The notes: a model not told the origin generated them from the letters alone. Shown: positions 54,288 through 62,883, numbered from the stretch's first letter. The stretch is 64,000 nt of DNA from an uncultured Blautia sp. (GCA_934378195.1 CAKRPO010000006.1:25872-89871), one strand, 5' to 3'. Translations and numbers: made by a program.

Positions 54288-55031
54288 ATGGGAAAACCGA
54301 TTTTAGAGAGATTATTCGAGAAGAAAAACAGAAATAAAATGACTGCCGCTGAGAAGAAGGCTCAGGAGCGGGAACGCAAAAAAGCAGAAAAACAGCAGAG
54401 AATTGAGGAAGAAGACTATATTCGGGATTCAATCTTTGAGACAGAAGAATTACTTCTCAAATCCGAAAAACAGTTCCAGACAATATTCTGGAGTGAGATT
54501 GAACAGGCCCGTATCGAAGATCAGGAAGGCAAAAAGAATCCGAGAAGACGTGCAAAGATCGGTGTTGCCTACTATTCCAACCAGATCATTCAGGCTGCCA
54601 AGATCCGTATCGATGAACAGCGAGAAGATTTTGAATTTAAACAGACGATGATCGATATGCAGGAAGCTTTGGCTGCAATCAATCAGCTGAGTGGAGACAT
54701 CGGAACCTGGGATATCCGCAAGATCAAAAAAGAAGCAACAAAGATGGATAATTCCTCGAATGGTGCCGGCAAGAGCCTGATCAGGACACTCAAAGTCTTT
54801 TGCAATATGGATATGGTCCAGGATGACCGTACCCCACTTGAGAATATCATGGATGTAGATGATATTGAGAAATGGATCCAGGATCCTGACTATGCAGCAA
54901 AATGCTGGAAGAGCGGAGATGCAGTAAATATTTCTGCGGATGATATCCTGGATAATATGTATAAGAATCGAGATATGGACCGGGATTATGAGCAGATCCA
55001 GAAAGAACTCGAATCACAAAGCCTGAACTGA
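54288..55031 (+). CDS. Unknown charged helical protein
   Basis: A 247-aa soluble protein with a Lys/Arg/Glu-rich helix at residues 15-45 (MTAAEKKAQERERKKAEKQQ) and a mostly helical body (EIEQARIEDQEGKKNPRRRA, MIDMQEALAAINQLSGDI) ending in an acidic region. No catalytic motif or known domain was recognised. The ATG at 54288 is preferred over GTG 54279. It sits 11 nt after the coiled-coil gene and 25 nt before the next. Confidence 0.7.
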   Translation: MGKPILERLFEKKNRNKMTAAEKKAQERERKKAEKQQRIEEEDYIRDSIFETEELLLKSEKQFQTIFWSEIEQARIEDQEGKKNPRRRAKIGVAYYSNQIIQAAKIRIDEQREDFEFKQTMIDMQEALAAINQLSGDIGTWDIRKIKKEATKMDNSSNGAGKSLIRTLKVFCNMDMVQDDRTPLENIMDVDDIEKWIQDPDYAAKCWKSGDAVNISADDILDNMYKNRDMDRDYEQIQKELESQSLN

Positions 55032-55056
55032 TCGTAAATACAAGGAGGATAACGCT

Positions 55057-55524
55057 ATGGAATTCAGTGATGTAAGAAAATTAATGGAAAGAAACAGAGC
55101 TCTCACCGAACTCAGTTCTCTTCCGGTTATTATTATGAAAGACGGAGAAAAGACGGTAACATGGTTTAACTTTTCTCTTGGAAAGGCAGATAATCAGCTG
55201 TGTGTAAAGGTTCGTGAGATTCTTGATACGAAGGATGGCAAAGAACTGAACAGAGAAAAGTCCCAGATTTCCGTTCCGACAGACAAAGAAAAGAATTCTG
55301 TCCCGGAAATTACCGAAAAAGAATATTATCAGGAACTGGAAAAACTCTATGAGAAATATTCCAGAAAAGAGATGGATGCACTGGTTCAGAAAGCCGTAAA
55401 CGGACTGTTTGCAGAAACTTATCAGGAAGTGATCGAACATGTGGCAGATCTGGAAAAAGAAAAAGAAACTCCACAGATGAACTTTGATTTTATTACAGGT
55501 AAGAGTGCGGAGGATAAGAAATGA
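55057..55524 (+). CDS. Unknown 155-aa protein
   Basis: Begins with a beta-containing domain (SSLPVIIMKDGEKTVTWFNF) and continues as a Glu/Lys-rich helix (EKEYYQELEKLYEKYSRKEM) to a short C-terminal motif (PQMNFDFITGKSAEDKK). No family recognised. CAAGGAGG precedes the ATG. Its last 4 nt overlap the start of the AAA-protease gene, so it is likely a partner or adaptor of that enzyme. Confidence 0.7.
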   Translation: MEFSDVRKLMERNRALTELSSLPVIIMKDGEKTVTWFNFSLGKADNQLCVKVREILDTKDGKELNREKSQISVPTDKEKNSVPEITEKEYYQELEKLYEKYSRKEMDALVQKAVNGLFAETYQEVIEHVADLEKEKETPQMNFDFITGKSAEDKK

Positions 55525-57839
55525 GTGTAGACAACTATCTTGAAGTTCTCCAGGATCTCCAGAGAGAATACCGGAGGATCAACAACAAAATTACGATCAG
55601 CACTGCAGAAGATCCATATACAGCAGATCTGGCCAAACTGCATGCGGATGCTTCAGAAGAGTGCCGCAAGATCACGGCTCTTCTGGGCGATAAGGAAGAG
55701 TCTTATGAGCTTCGCAGATGGGAACGAAGAAGAGCAGAACATCTGGAGAAATCTCAAAGAATTTTGAAAAAACTGAGAAACAGAGAAGATGAACATATTG
55801 CAGCTGCAGGCAAATATTCAGAGTCCGGAGAAAATGTGGAGAATGACACCGCAGATGGTCTGTTTCATGAAATACCGAAACAGTCCTTTGCGGATGTGGT
55901 AGGTATGGATGACATGAAAGCAGAACTCAAAAAACATGTCAGCGATGCAGATAAGAAGGGCCTCTTTAAGCTGCTTGACATGGATGCCATGGCCGGATTC
56001 CTCTTTTACGGACCTCCAGGATGTGGAAAAACCTATCTGATCGGGGCATTTGTCCACGAACTGATGAAAGCTGGATACAAATATATGAGCATTGTAGCCG
56101 GAGATATTTTGAATAAATATCAGGGCGAATCCGAGAAAAAAGTAAAAGAGATCTTTCGCACAGCAGAAGAGAGTGCTCCGTGTATTTTATTCATTGATGA
56201 GGTGGATAACTTATGTACAAACCGTAATACACCAGATCTGCCTCAGCACAAGATCTCTCTGACAGAATCTTTCCTTACAGCATTTGATCACATGAAGAGC
56301 TCAGGCAAAGAAGTTTTCTTTATGGCAGCAACCAATTATCCACAGAAAATTGACGTTGCCATGTGCAGCCGTATGAAAATGGAGAGAATTCCGCTTCCGG
56401 AACTGGCAGCGATCAGACATTATCTGGAGTTTAAATTCAATAAAGTTTCTATTCAAATCGACGACAGCATTTCCTGGGAAGAAATAGCACAGGATTTCAA
56501 GAATCACAGTTATCGAGATATTGATCAGCTGATTGATGCTATCAAACGTGAAGTTGTCGGCATTACGGATGACCGGGAATTGAATGATGAAGAATCTATA
56601 GATGCTGTCGTTACCGGTGAGATCAGTTTGACGAGAGAGATTTATGAAAACTGTATGGACGACGTCATCTTTGCCCCGGTTGATGATTATATGGAAATGC
56701 TCAACGCATGGGAAGCCAAGATGAATATTGGCAGAAATCGGAAGGCGAAGGGTCATGCTGCCGGGGAAGATAAAGGTACCAAAGGAAATGTCGGTACAGC
56801 GAAGGCACGTGTAAGAAAGGCTTTGTTTGAAGATAAAAGCAGCAGTCAGAAAGCGTTAAAAGAGAATGATAACCATTTCCGAAGCATACCGCGGAATGGA
56901 AATATGTTCAACTCCAATCCGTTTATGGATATTCAGGCGGCATTTATTTTCAATGAATGCATATGTCCGGCAACTGTTTCACATCAGGAAGCCGGAGAAC
57001 GTTATCTGGAACATCTCGACAAAATGAAAGCTGAGGCAGAGTCAGCTGGTGCTGGTGCGATTGATGTACTGAATCAGATAGAGAAAGAGATAAGTGGCGT
57101 TCGAAATGCCCTGTTTTATCCGGCAGATGAGTTGCATACCAGATTCTGTGGAATGGATGATACTGCCTTTGATGTAGCGTATGATTCATTTTTTACACTG
57201 ATGCAGGGAAATTCTGTGCCTGGATATTCCGGAACCTGTGGAATCATTGCTTCCTGCAATATGGTGAATCAGCAGACCGGGTCAAGACTTACAGAGGCAG
57301 ACGGAGTCACCGCATTTACAGCAGCAGATATCTGTACGGAGGAAGGCGGTACCTCAACAGAAAACAGAGAAAGCTTTATCAGAAGTAAAAATCTTAAGTT
57401 CGAATCGTTTCAGAAAGATTTTATAGACGATGCACCTGAATTGCCGGAACAGGATCTGGAGAAACTTGCACGAAGATTTCGTGAAGGCGAAAGCATCATG
57501 CTTGCTGTGATGGCATCAGATCTTTCACAGGACGAGATCGTCAGCAGAGAAGTAGACCCGGAATTCCAGTTAGAGATTCTGCTGAGACTGGCAAGTGATC
57601 CGGACAGTGTTTCGTTAGAAGAGCGGATTGCTGCATTTTATCCTGGATTAAGTAACCATATGGTATCCGTTGCAGGATTTTCCTATGCAGAAGATGGAAG
57701 CGTAGCGGGATTATGGCTCAATGATACAGGCGGCTGGGCACAGCTGCTCACAAACAGAATTTATCTTTCAGCAGAAAAATATAATCTGATGAAAGAAGCG
57801 ACCAGGGGATTTTCTGTTGAATTTGTAAAAAATAAATAA
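55521..57839 (+). CDS. AAA+ ATPase fused to a papain/C39-like cysteine protease domain
   Basis: A 772-aa protein of unusual composition. Residues 1-115: coiled coil. Residues about 120-380: AAA+ module of the FtsH/Cdc48 type, with Walker A GPPGCGKT (164-171), Walker B ILFIDEVDN (D226, E227), sensor-1 MAATNYP, an arginine-finger-like SRMKMER and a helical lid. Residues 380-470: basic linker. Residues about 540-760: a candidate papain/C39-like protease with Q562, C573 (SGTCGIIASCN), H713 (SNHMVSVAGF) and N734 (GLWLNDTGGW) in the correct order. AAA function is secure; protease activity is inferred from the C/H/N pattern. An unfoldase that feeds its own protease, or releases a product in response to a signal, would fit. 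Coupled to the gene before it by a 4-nt overlap. Confidence 0.8.
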   Translation: MSVDNYLEVLQDLQREYRRINNKITISTAEDPYTADLAKLHADASEECRKITALLGDKEESYELRRWERRRAEHLEKSQRILKKLRNREDEHIAAAGKYSESGENVENDTADGLFHEIPKQSFADVVGMDDMKAELKKHVSDADKKGLFKLLDMDAMAGFLFYGPPGCGKTYLIGAFVHELMKAGYKYMSIVAGDILNKYQGESEKKVKEIFRTAEESAPCILFIDEVDNLCTNRNTPDLPQHKISLTESFLTAFDHMKSSGKEVFFMAATNYPQKIDVAMCSRMKMERIPLPELAAIRHYLEFKFNKVSIQIDDSISWEEIAQDFKNHSYRDIDQLIDAIKREVVGITDDRELNDEESIDAVVTGEISLTREIYENCMDDVIFAPVDDYMEMLNAWEAKMNIGRNRKAKGHAAGEDKGTKGNVGTAKARVRKALFEDKSSSQKALKENDNHFRSIPRNGNMFNSNPFMDIQAAFIFNECICPATVSHQEAGERYLEHLDKMKAEAESAGAGAIDVLNQIEKEISGVRNALFYPADELHTRFCGMDDTAFDVAYDSFFTLMQGNSVPGYSGTCGIIASCNMVNQQTGSRLTEADGVTAFTAADICTEEGGTSTENRESFIRSKNLKFESFQKDFIDDAPELPEQDLEKLARRFREGESIMLAVMASDLSQDEIVSREVDPEFQLEILLRLASDPDSVSLEERIAAFYPGLSNHMVSVAGFSYAEDGSVAGLWLNDTGGWAQLLTNRIYLSAEKYNLMKEATRGFSVEFVKNK

Positions 57840-57849
57840 CATTTACAGG

Positions 57850-57880
57850 CAAAAGAAAACTCTATGAGAGTTTTCTTTTG
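57850..57880 (+). terminator. Perfect 14-bp hairpin inside the operon
   Basis: CAAAAGAAAACTCT (57850-57863) pairs fully with AGAGTTTTCTTTTG (57867-57880), three-base loop. The 3' arm is T-rich, so it may act as a partial terminator that lowers expression of the downstream genes; it is the only such structure seen within the operon. Confidence 0.65.
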
Positions 57881-57904
57881 GCATATAAAGTAGGAGAAAC
57901 AGAT

Positions 57905-58936
57905 ATGGGACTGCAGTGGGAGAAGAAAATTATTCAGAAATATCAGGGAGAAATACGATTTGAAGATCTGACAGGAAGAAAAAACTGGATCAATTATTTT
58001 CGATTCACATTTGATCCGGAAGAAAAAGGTCTGTTATTCATCGGAGATCCCCATTTGGGAAAGAAAACCCTGATCAGGGCAGCTGCCGGAGAGTGTATGG
58101 CAGAAGGATTTGAAGCATATGAAGTGTATGGAGAAGATCTTGTAGGAGACAGGGAAGAACTCAAAGAGCAGATAGAAATGATCTACGATAAGATCGTATC
58201 AGGCAGAAAAGGTCTTCTGTTATATTCACTGGATCAGGTGAAAAGTAAAGCTGCAAGAACCATGCTTGCATTTGGTCTGGAACAGATACTGAAGAATGCT
58301 GAGAATGCAGTCATACTGGCAACTGCACAGCGTGCAGAGAAACTGCCGGAGCGTCTGCTGAAATTCTTTACGATCTGCCCGGTCAGAACGTTCAGAGAGA
58401 ACGAGCTTACAGAAGTTATGGAGGCTTTTCTTGGTCCATGTTGTCCGACGGAGAAAGAAAAGCAGGAAAAGATCAAAGAATTCCTGAAAGACCGAAACTG
58501 CTGGGAACTGGAAAGCATTGCAAACTTCGCGGTCAATGAAGCGGTGCTGGAACTGACGGATGGACAGGGAAAGACACTGGAAGAAGTACAGGAACTTCTT
58601 GGTGAGGGAAACGTACAGCTCACTCCGGAACAGATCCGGAAAGCGGCAGAAGACATAGAAAGCATTTCCTGGAAAAAAGAAGCAAAAGAATATATTTATG
58701 CGGATCCATTCATAAGAAAGCCGGAAGGACAGGAAATGTCGGAGATACCACAAAAGCCACATGAGGAAGATTCGCTTCCCGATGAAACAGTAACCGGCAT
58801 TGACAAACTGGATGATACAGAAATCCAGAGCTTCATGGAAACAGCAGAGCAGATCCTGCAGGAGAGAGAGCCGACACTGGAAGAATTAGAGCAAATGTTG
58901 GCTGCAAATGGAGAACTGGAAGAACTGATCGATTAG
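57905..58936 (+). CDS. AAA-like protein with degenerate P-loop
   Basis: A 343-aa protein. The region LLFIGDPHLGKKTLIRAAAG resembles a P-loop but has GKK instead of GKT/S, and the Walker B position reads GLLLYSLDQ without the acidic pair, so ATPase activity is doubtful. Sensor-like VILATAQRAEKLPERLLKFF and a helical lid follow. The C-terminal 30 residues (AEQILQEREPTLEELEQM ...) recur in the small protein at 59936. The stop TAG (58934-58936) replaces a Leu codon (TTG) of that copy, and the frame stays open for seven more codons (SGMEVVD) to a matching TGA, so the protein may be recently shortened. ATG at 57905 follows TAGGAGA. Confidence 0.72.
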   Translation: MGLQWEKKIIQKYQGEIRFEDLTGRKNWINYFRFTFDPEEKGLLFIGDPHLGKKTLIRAAAGECMAEGFEAYEVYGEDLVGDREELKEQIEMIYDKIVSGRKGLLLYSLDQVKSKAARTMLAFGLEQILKNAENAVILATAQRAEKLPERLLKFFTICPVRTFRENELTEVMEAFLGPCCPTEKEKQEKIKEFLKDRNCWELESIANFAVNEAVLELTDGQGKTLEEVQELLGEGNVQLTPEQIRKAAEDIESISWKKEAKEYIYADPFIRKPEGQEMSEIPQKPHEEDSLPDETVTGIDKLDDTEIQSFMETAEQILQEREPTLEELEQMLAANGELEELID

Positions 58937-58965
58937 TCCGGAATGGAAGTAGTTGATTGATACAG
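58844..58965. repeat. 122-nt duplicated segment, copy 1
   Basis: Differs from 60029-60150 at 6 of 122 positions by eye. It covers the end of the degenerate AAA gene and the bases after its stop. Confidence 0.8.
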
Positions 58966-58986
58966 AAATGGGATGAGGGCAGAAAA

Positions 58987-59892
58987 ATGTGGAAATGTGT
59001 ACGTTGCGAAAAAGAAAATCAGGATTCAACAGAAGCCTGTGTAAACTGTGGACATGGTCGAACCATGGATTATACAGGACATCCAACACTTTGCAGGATT
59101 CGCCCGGAAATAACGGATAACTGGAAGTTGAAAAAAGAAAAGCCAACGTTGATGGCAGATTGTATACCGGATCAGATGGAAATGCCTGCCGTATTTGGAA
59201 GTGATATTCTGAGAAATGAAATTGTAGGAATTAACTTTGTACAATGTGATATGGATCATATTTCAAAAGGGGCATGGGACGTATCAGCGGACAGAAGCGG
59301 GCGTATTTATGCATGGGTGGAAGATGCACACATGTTTTCAGGAGAAGACCTAAAACAACTGTATATTGCCTCAGAAAACGGAATGTATGCACCGGAAGAT
59401 TGCTATAGCCTTTTCTGGAGATATTCTAAATTATCAAGTATAGATTTTAACGATTTATTTGATACCAGCCGGGTATACAGTATGGAAGCAATGTTTTTTG
59501 GCTGTTGTGAGTTAAGCGAGCTGGATTTAAGCAGCTTTGATACCAGTCAGGTCAGAACAATGAATGGTATGTTTGCACGATGCAGAAATCTGCAATGGAT
59601 AGATCTGCGTTCGTTTAATACTTCCAGAGTAGAAACAATGAATGGCATGTTTTGGGGATGCAGGAAACTTAGAGCGATAGCCCCACCGAAACCATATCAT
59701 ACGTATACCGAGATGCTTAAAGACAGATTAGTTGAACACAAGGAACTCAAAGCGGAAGATATAGTATCTGTTTTTGATATGTCTAATGTGCAGGATCAGA
59801 CAGGCATGTTTGCAGAAAGCAGCATGGATCCAAACAGATCCCTGATTTCTCCAGAGGTGAAATGGTGGCTGTCAAAGGGTTGGAAGCACTGA
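58987..59892 (+). CDS. RanBP2-type zinc-finger protein with DUF285 repeats (member 1)
   Basis: A 301-aa protein with no signal peptide. Residues 1-25 (WKCVRCEKENQDSTEACVNC) form a RanBP2-type zinc finger (W-x-C-x2-C-x3-N ... C-x2-C). A linker with EKPTLMADC is followed by a domain containing GAWDVSADRSGRIYAW and then about four 24-25-residue DUF285/BspA-type repeats (LDLSSFDTSQVRTMNGMFAR). In secreted proteins such repeats are adhesive; here the protein should be cytoplasmic, which suggests a protein-binding adaptor. The ATG at 58987 follows GAGGG. Confidence 0.8.
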   Translation: MWKCVRCEKENQDSTEACVNCGHGRTMDYTGHPTLCRIRPEITDNWKLKKEKPTLMADCIPDQMEMPAVFGSDILRNEIVGINFVQCDMDHISKGAWDVSADRSGRIYAWVEDAHMFSGEDLKQLYIASENGMYAPEDCYSLFWRYSKLSSIDFNDLFDTSRVYSMEAMFFGCCELSELDLSSFDTSQVRTMNGMFARCRNLQWIDLRSFNTSRVETMNGMFWGCRKLRAIAPPKPYHTYTEMLKDRLVEHKELKAEDIVSVFDMSNVQDQTGMFAESSMDPNRSLISPEVKWWLSKGWKH

Positions 59893-59935
59893 TTGGTGAT
59901 ATTAAATTTACTAAAAATGAAAGGAAGTAAAGTAT

Positions 59936-60145
59936 ATGTGTGAAGAGAGAAATAACTGGTTTGCCGAAAAACCAAATCATTCTTTTGATGATGTGACAGA
60001 AATGGATGAACTGAAAACAGCATATCTGGCAGAGCAGATCCTGCAGGAGAGAGAGCCGACACTGGAAGAATTAGAGCAAATGCTGGCTGCAAATGGAGAA
60101 TTGGAAGAACTGATCGATTTGTCCGGATTGGAAGAACTTGATTGA
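59936..60145 (+). CDS. Small acidic protein carrying the C-terminal motif of the degenerate AAA protein
   Basis: A 69-aa protein: a unique N-terminus (MCEERNNWFAEKPNHSFDD) and then the AEQILQEREPTLEELEQM-type segment found at the end of the product at 57905, continuing to LSGLEELD. AAGGAAG lies 9 nt before the ATG. It may bind the same partner as the AAA-like protein does through its tail. It could also be a leftover of a duplicated gene, but it has its own start and ribosome site. Confidence 0.65.
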   Translation: MCEERNNWFAEKPNHSFDDVTEMDELKTAYLAEQILQEREPTLEELEQMLAANGELEELIDLSGLEELD

Positions 60146-60150
60146 TACAG
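60029..60150. repeat. 122-nt duplicated segment, copy 2
   Basis: Counterpart of 58844-58965 (offset 1185 nt), covering the second half of the 69-aa gene and its stop. Confidence 0.8.
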
Positions 60151-60161
60151 GGGAGAATAGT

Positions 60162-61139
60162 ATGTCAGAAATCAAGATAAAAGAAGCGATGGAGGAAATC
60201 TATCATAAGCTTCAGTACGAAAATACACGTCTGAATGAAGAACAGACGGAAACATACAAAGAGGTATTACAGAAGCTCTGGAAAAATACAGAGGATGAAG
60301 TACCGTTCGAGCTTGGAAATATCGATACAGAGATCGTCAGTATGCTTGGCTTTTTTGAAAATGCGATTATTCGTGGAAATATCAAAACTGCCAATCAGGT
60401 TCTGGCAGCAGCAACAGAAAGCATACGATTTGCCAGAATTCCCGTAGCCGGAGCGACGGAACAGGAGCAGGAGCGAATTCGTCAAAAAAGAGAACAGAAT
60501 CTTCACAGACTGAATCTTCTTCTCAAATTCCAGGATCATTATGATGAATTGAAGATTAAAATCGATAAAATGCAGGAGCAACAGGCAGAGTATCAGACCG
60601 AGATTCAGCTTGCACAGAAAGAGACAGAAGCATACGAGGATGAAAAATCCTATTATGAACAGAAAGTCAGCCGTGTCATCAGTGGAAAAGAAAAGCTTAC
60701 AGCGGATACAAAGAAATATATAAACAAGATGAACCGTCTGGCAGACGCCCGAAACAATTATAAAAAACATAGTCTCCTTCAGCAGATTCTCACAGAAAGA
60801 AGCCAGACTTTGCTGAATTCCATCCATACGATCAATCTGATTGCTTTTGGCAGCGTGGAAATTCTGGGTCAGGAAACAATAGAAGACCTGAAAAATACCA
60901 TGAATCAGTTCGAAAAGAACATGGCAGAGCAAAGAAAACAGAACAAAGAACTTAAGGCTATCGTCAACCGTATGGATGATATCCTGGACAGCGCGGCTGA
61001 CATGGTCGCTGCCGATTCTGGTTTAAGAAGCGAGGAACTTGAAGAACTGGCAGCGGATCAGAAACGCTGGAAACAGATGAACATGACCAGGAACGAGATG
61101 GAACGAGGACAGAAGAATGTGGAAATGTATACGCTGTGA
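60162..61139 (+). CDS. Coiled-coil protein, paralogue of the product at 53077
   Basis: A 325-aa soluble protein. The helical domain (NIDTEIVSMLGFFENAIIRG ... ESIRFARIPV), the coiled coil and the patch TINLIAFGSVEILGQ match those of the 53077 product in order, so the two are paralogues. The basic N-terminal helix and charged tail of the other copy are absent. The ATG at 60162 follows AGGGGAGAA. Its last eight codons lie inside the next gene in another frame, reading the start of a zinc-finger sequence as NVEMYTL, so its original C-terminus may have been replaced. Confidence 0.75.
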   Translation: MSEIKIKEAMEEIYHKLQYENTRLNEEQTETYKEVLQKLWKNTEDEVPFELGNIDTEIVSMLGFFENAIIRGNIKTANQVLAAATESIRFARIPVAGATEQEQERIRQKREQNLHRLNLLLKFQDHYDELKIKIDKMQEQQAEYQTEIQLAQKETEAYEDEKSYYEQKVSRVISGKEKLTADTKKYINKMNRLADARNNYKKHSLLQQILTERSQTLLNSIHTINLIAFGSVEILGQETIEDLKNTMNQFEKNMAEQRKQNKELKAIVNRMDDILDSAADMVAADSGLRSEELEELAADQKRWKQMNMTRNEMERGQKNVEMYTL

Positions 61140-62022
61140 AAGAGAAAAGCCAATGCTGATGACAGACTGCCTGGGTGATAACGAAGTGGTATTTGGCAGT
61201 AAAATTTCGAGAGGGGAAGTTTGCGAAATTGATTTTGTAAAAATGAACCTTGCGAGTATTCCATCCGGTGCATGGGATGTATCAGATGATCAAAGCAGAA
61301 CAATCTGGGCGTGGATAAGCAGAGAAGCAGATGGAATATCTGCATTGACGATTGGATCAGAAAACGGCGTTTATGCGAATATAAACTGTTCAGAGCTTTT
61401 TTGCAAATATTCAAATGTCAGGAGAATAGAATTTAATAATTTATTCGATACCAGCCGTACTACAGATATGGGAAAGATGTTTTGCGCATGTAAAAATCTG
61501 CAAAATTTGGATGTGAGCAGATTTGAAACAAAGCATGTTGAAAATATGGCTTCTATGTTTCTGAAATGTAAGAGTTTGTTGGAATTGGAGCTAACTAATT
61601 TTAAAACGGATAAAGTGAAAAACATGTCTGCTATGTTTGATAGCTGCGAAAATCTGAAAAGCCTTGACGTGAGCAGGTTTGAGACAGGCAGCGTTGAAGA
61701 TATGAATTGTATGTTTGCTGGATGTGAGGCTTTGTCAGAGCTGGATGTAAGTAGATTTGATACGAGAAATGTGATAGACATGAGCTGGATGTTTGACGAA
61801 TGCAAATCTCTGGCGGCACTGGATGTAAGCAATTTTAAAACAGAACGAGTTACAGATATGGAACGCATGTTTTATGACTGTTCCAATCTTACACAACTGG
61901 ATACCTCGAATTTTTGCTATGCACAAAATGTCAATGTACAGGATATGTTTACAAGTTGTGGTGTAAGCCAAGATATATCAAAACCAGTATCGATGGCAGA
62001 TTGCATAGGCGATGATGAATAA
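61117..62022 (+). CDS. DUF285-repeat protein with partly deleted zinc finger (member 2)
   Basis: A 301-aa relative of the product at 58987. It starts MWKCIRCE but jumps directly to the linker REKPMLMTDC, so the second cysteine pair of the zinc finger is missing and zinc binding is unlikely. The body has GAWDVSDDQSRTIWAW and about seven DUF285 repeats (LDVSRFETGSVEDMNCMFAG type), the longest run here. The C-terminus SKPVSMADCIGDDE resembles the linker near residue 12, as if a second copy began there and was cut off. Overlaps the previous gene by 23 nt. Confidence 0.78.
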   Translation: MWKCIRCEREKPMLMTDCLGDNEVVFGSKISRGEVCEIDFVKMNLASIPSGAWDVSDDQSRTIWAWISREADGISALTIGSENGVYANINCSELFCKYSNVRRIEFNNLFDTSRTTDMGKMFCACKNLQNLDVSRFETKHVENMASMFLKCKSLLELELTNFKTDKVKNMSAMFDSCENLKSLDVSRFETGSVEDMNCMFAGCEALSELDVSRFDTRNVIDMSWMFDECKSLAALDVSNFKTERVTDMERMFYDCSNLTQLDTSNFCYAQNVNVQDMFTSCGVSQDISKPVSMADCIGDDE

Positions 62023-62080
62023 TGCAGGTACAAATTCGAAACGGATCATAAATGCGTTGGAAATGCTTCTTAATGAATTT

Positions 62081-62100
62081 GGCAAAAATAGGAGACAAAC
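62081..62100 (+). repeat. Repeated leader with ribosome site, copy 1
   Basis: The 20 nt before member 3 (ending AAAAATAGGAGACAAAC) recur with one difference at 63788-63807 before member 5. Confidence 0.7.
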
Positions 62101-62814
62101 ATGTGGAAATGCATACGCTGCGAAAAAGAAAATTCAGATTCCATAGGGAACTGTACAGGGTGTGGACATGGACGAACCATGGACTATATCTGCCATCGTA
62201 CGCTGTTCAGAATTAAGCACTCTACAGCAGATAACTGGAAGATAAATGATAGTAGTGCATCCACAACCTATAACTACTTCACAGACAAGAAAAAAACTAC
62301 AACTGGAACACCACGAAAATATCCGCTGACACAGAATCAGAACTCCGTAGTACGGGTCCTGAGTACATACGAAGACAACTGGGCTGAATTAAAAAAGCGG
62401 AAAGTCCGCAGAGTTTATACAGAATTCGGTATCAAAGAAATCTGCAAAAAGTTTCTTTCCTATGAAGCGAACCAGAGTGTCAATAATGTGGGAAGCGGCA
62501 GCTCTCAACTTTTAGAGAATCTGCAGATTTACCAGAATCACAATATTTATCTGCTCCACGATGATACATGGCGCAAAAACGGACAGAGCGGATTTGCTGT
62601 CACGGATCAGGGAATCTACACAAAAGCGTTATTCAAAAAGGCAAAATTCATACCATGGATAGAATTTCAGAAGTGTGAAGTAATAAATATATCCGGTGAT
62701 TCAGAATTATCAGCAGGAAAAAATCAAATTGCGTTTCTGAGCGGAGACAGAGATACACTCCTGGAACTTGAATTGATGTTCGCTGCAATTCATGAATATC
62801 TGAATCAGAAATAA
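62101..62814 (+). CDS. RanBP2-type zinc-finger protein with PH-like C-terminus (member 3)
   Basis: A 237-aa member with an intact zinc finger (WKCIRCEKENSDSIGNCTGC) but without DUF285 repeats. The middle holds a helical part (EFGIKEICKKFLSYEANQ), and the last 90 residues (NIYLLHDDTWRKNGQSGFAV ... KAKFIPWIEFQKCEV) resemble the PH-like domains of other bacterial zinc-ribbon proteins. The same zinc-finger start is thus joined to a different effector end. ATAGGAGACAAAC precedes the ATG, a leader repeated at 63788. The 78-nt gap before it holds nothing else recognisable. Confidence 0.75.
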   Translation: MWKCIRCEKENSDSIGNCTGCGHGRTMDYICHRTLFRIKHSTADNWKINDSSASTTYNYFTDKKKTTTGTPRKYPLTQNQNSVVRVLSTYEDNWAELKKRKVRRVYTEFGIKEICKKFLSYEANQSVNNVGSGSSQLLENLQIYQNHNIYLLHDDTWRKNGQSGFAVTDQGIYTKALFKKAKFIPWIEFQKCEVINISGDSELSAGKNQIAFLSGDRDTLLELELMFAAIHEYLNQK

Positions 62815-62883
62815 GTCGGATGATAGAGTTGGAAAAATAAGTCTGATTCAGAAGAAAATAGTGACAACAGGGAGGAAATGTAG

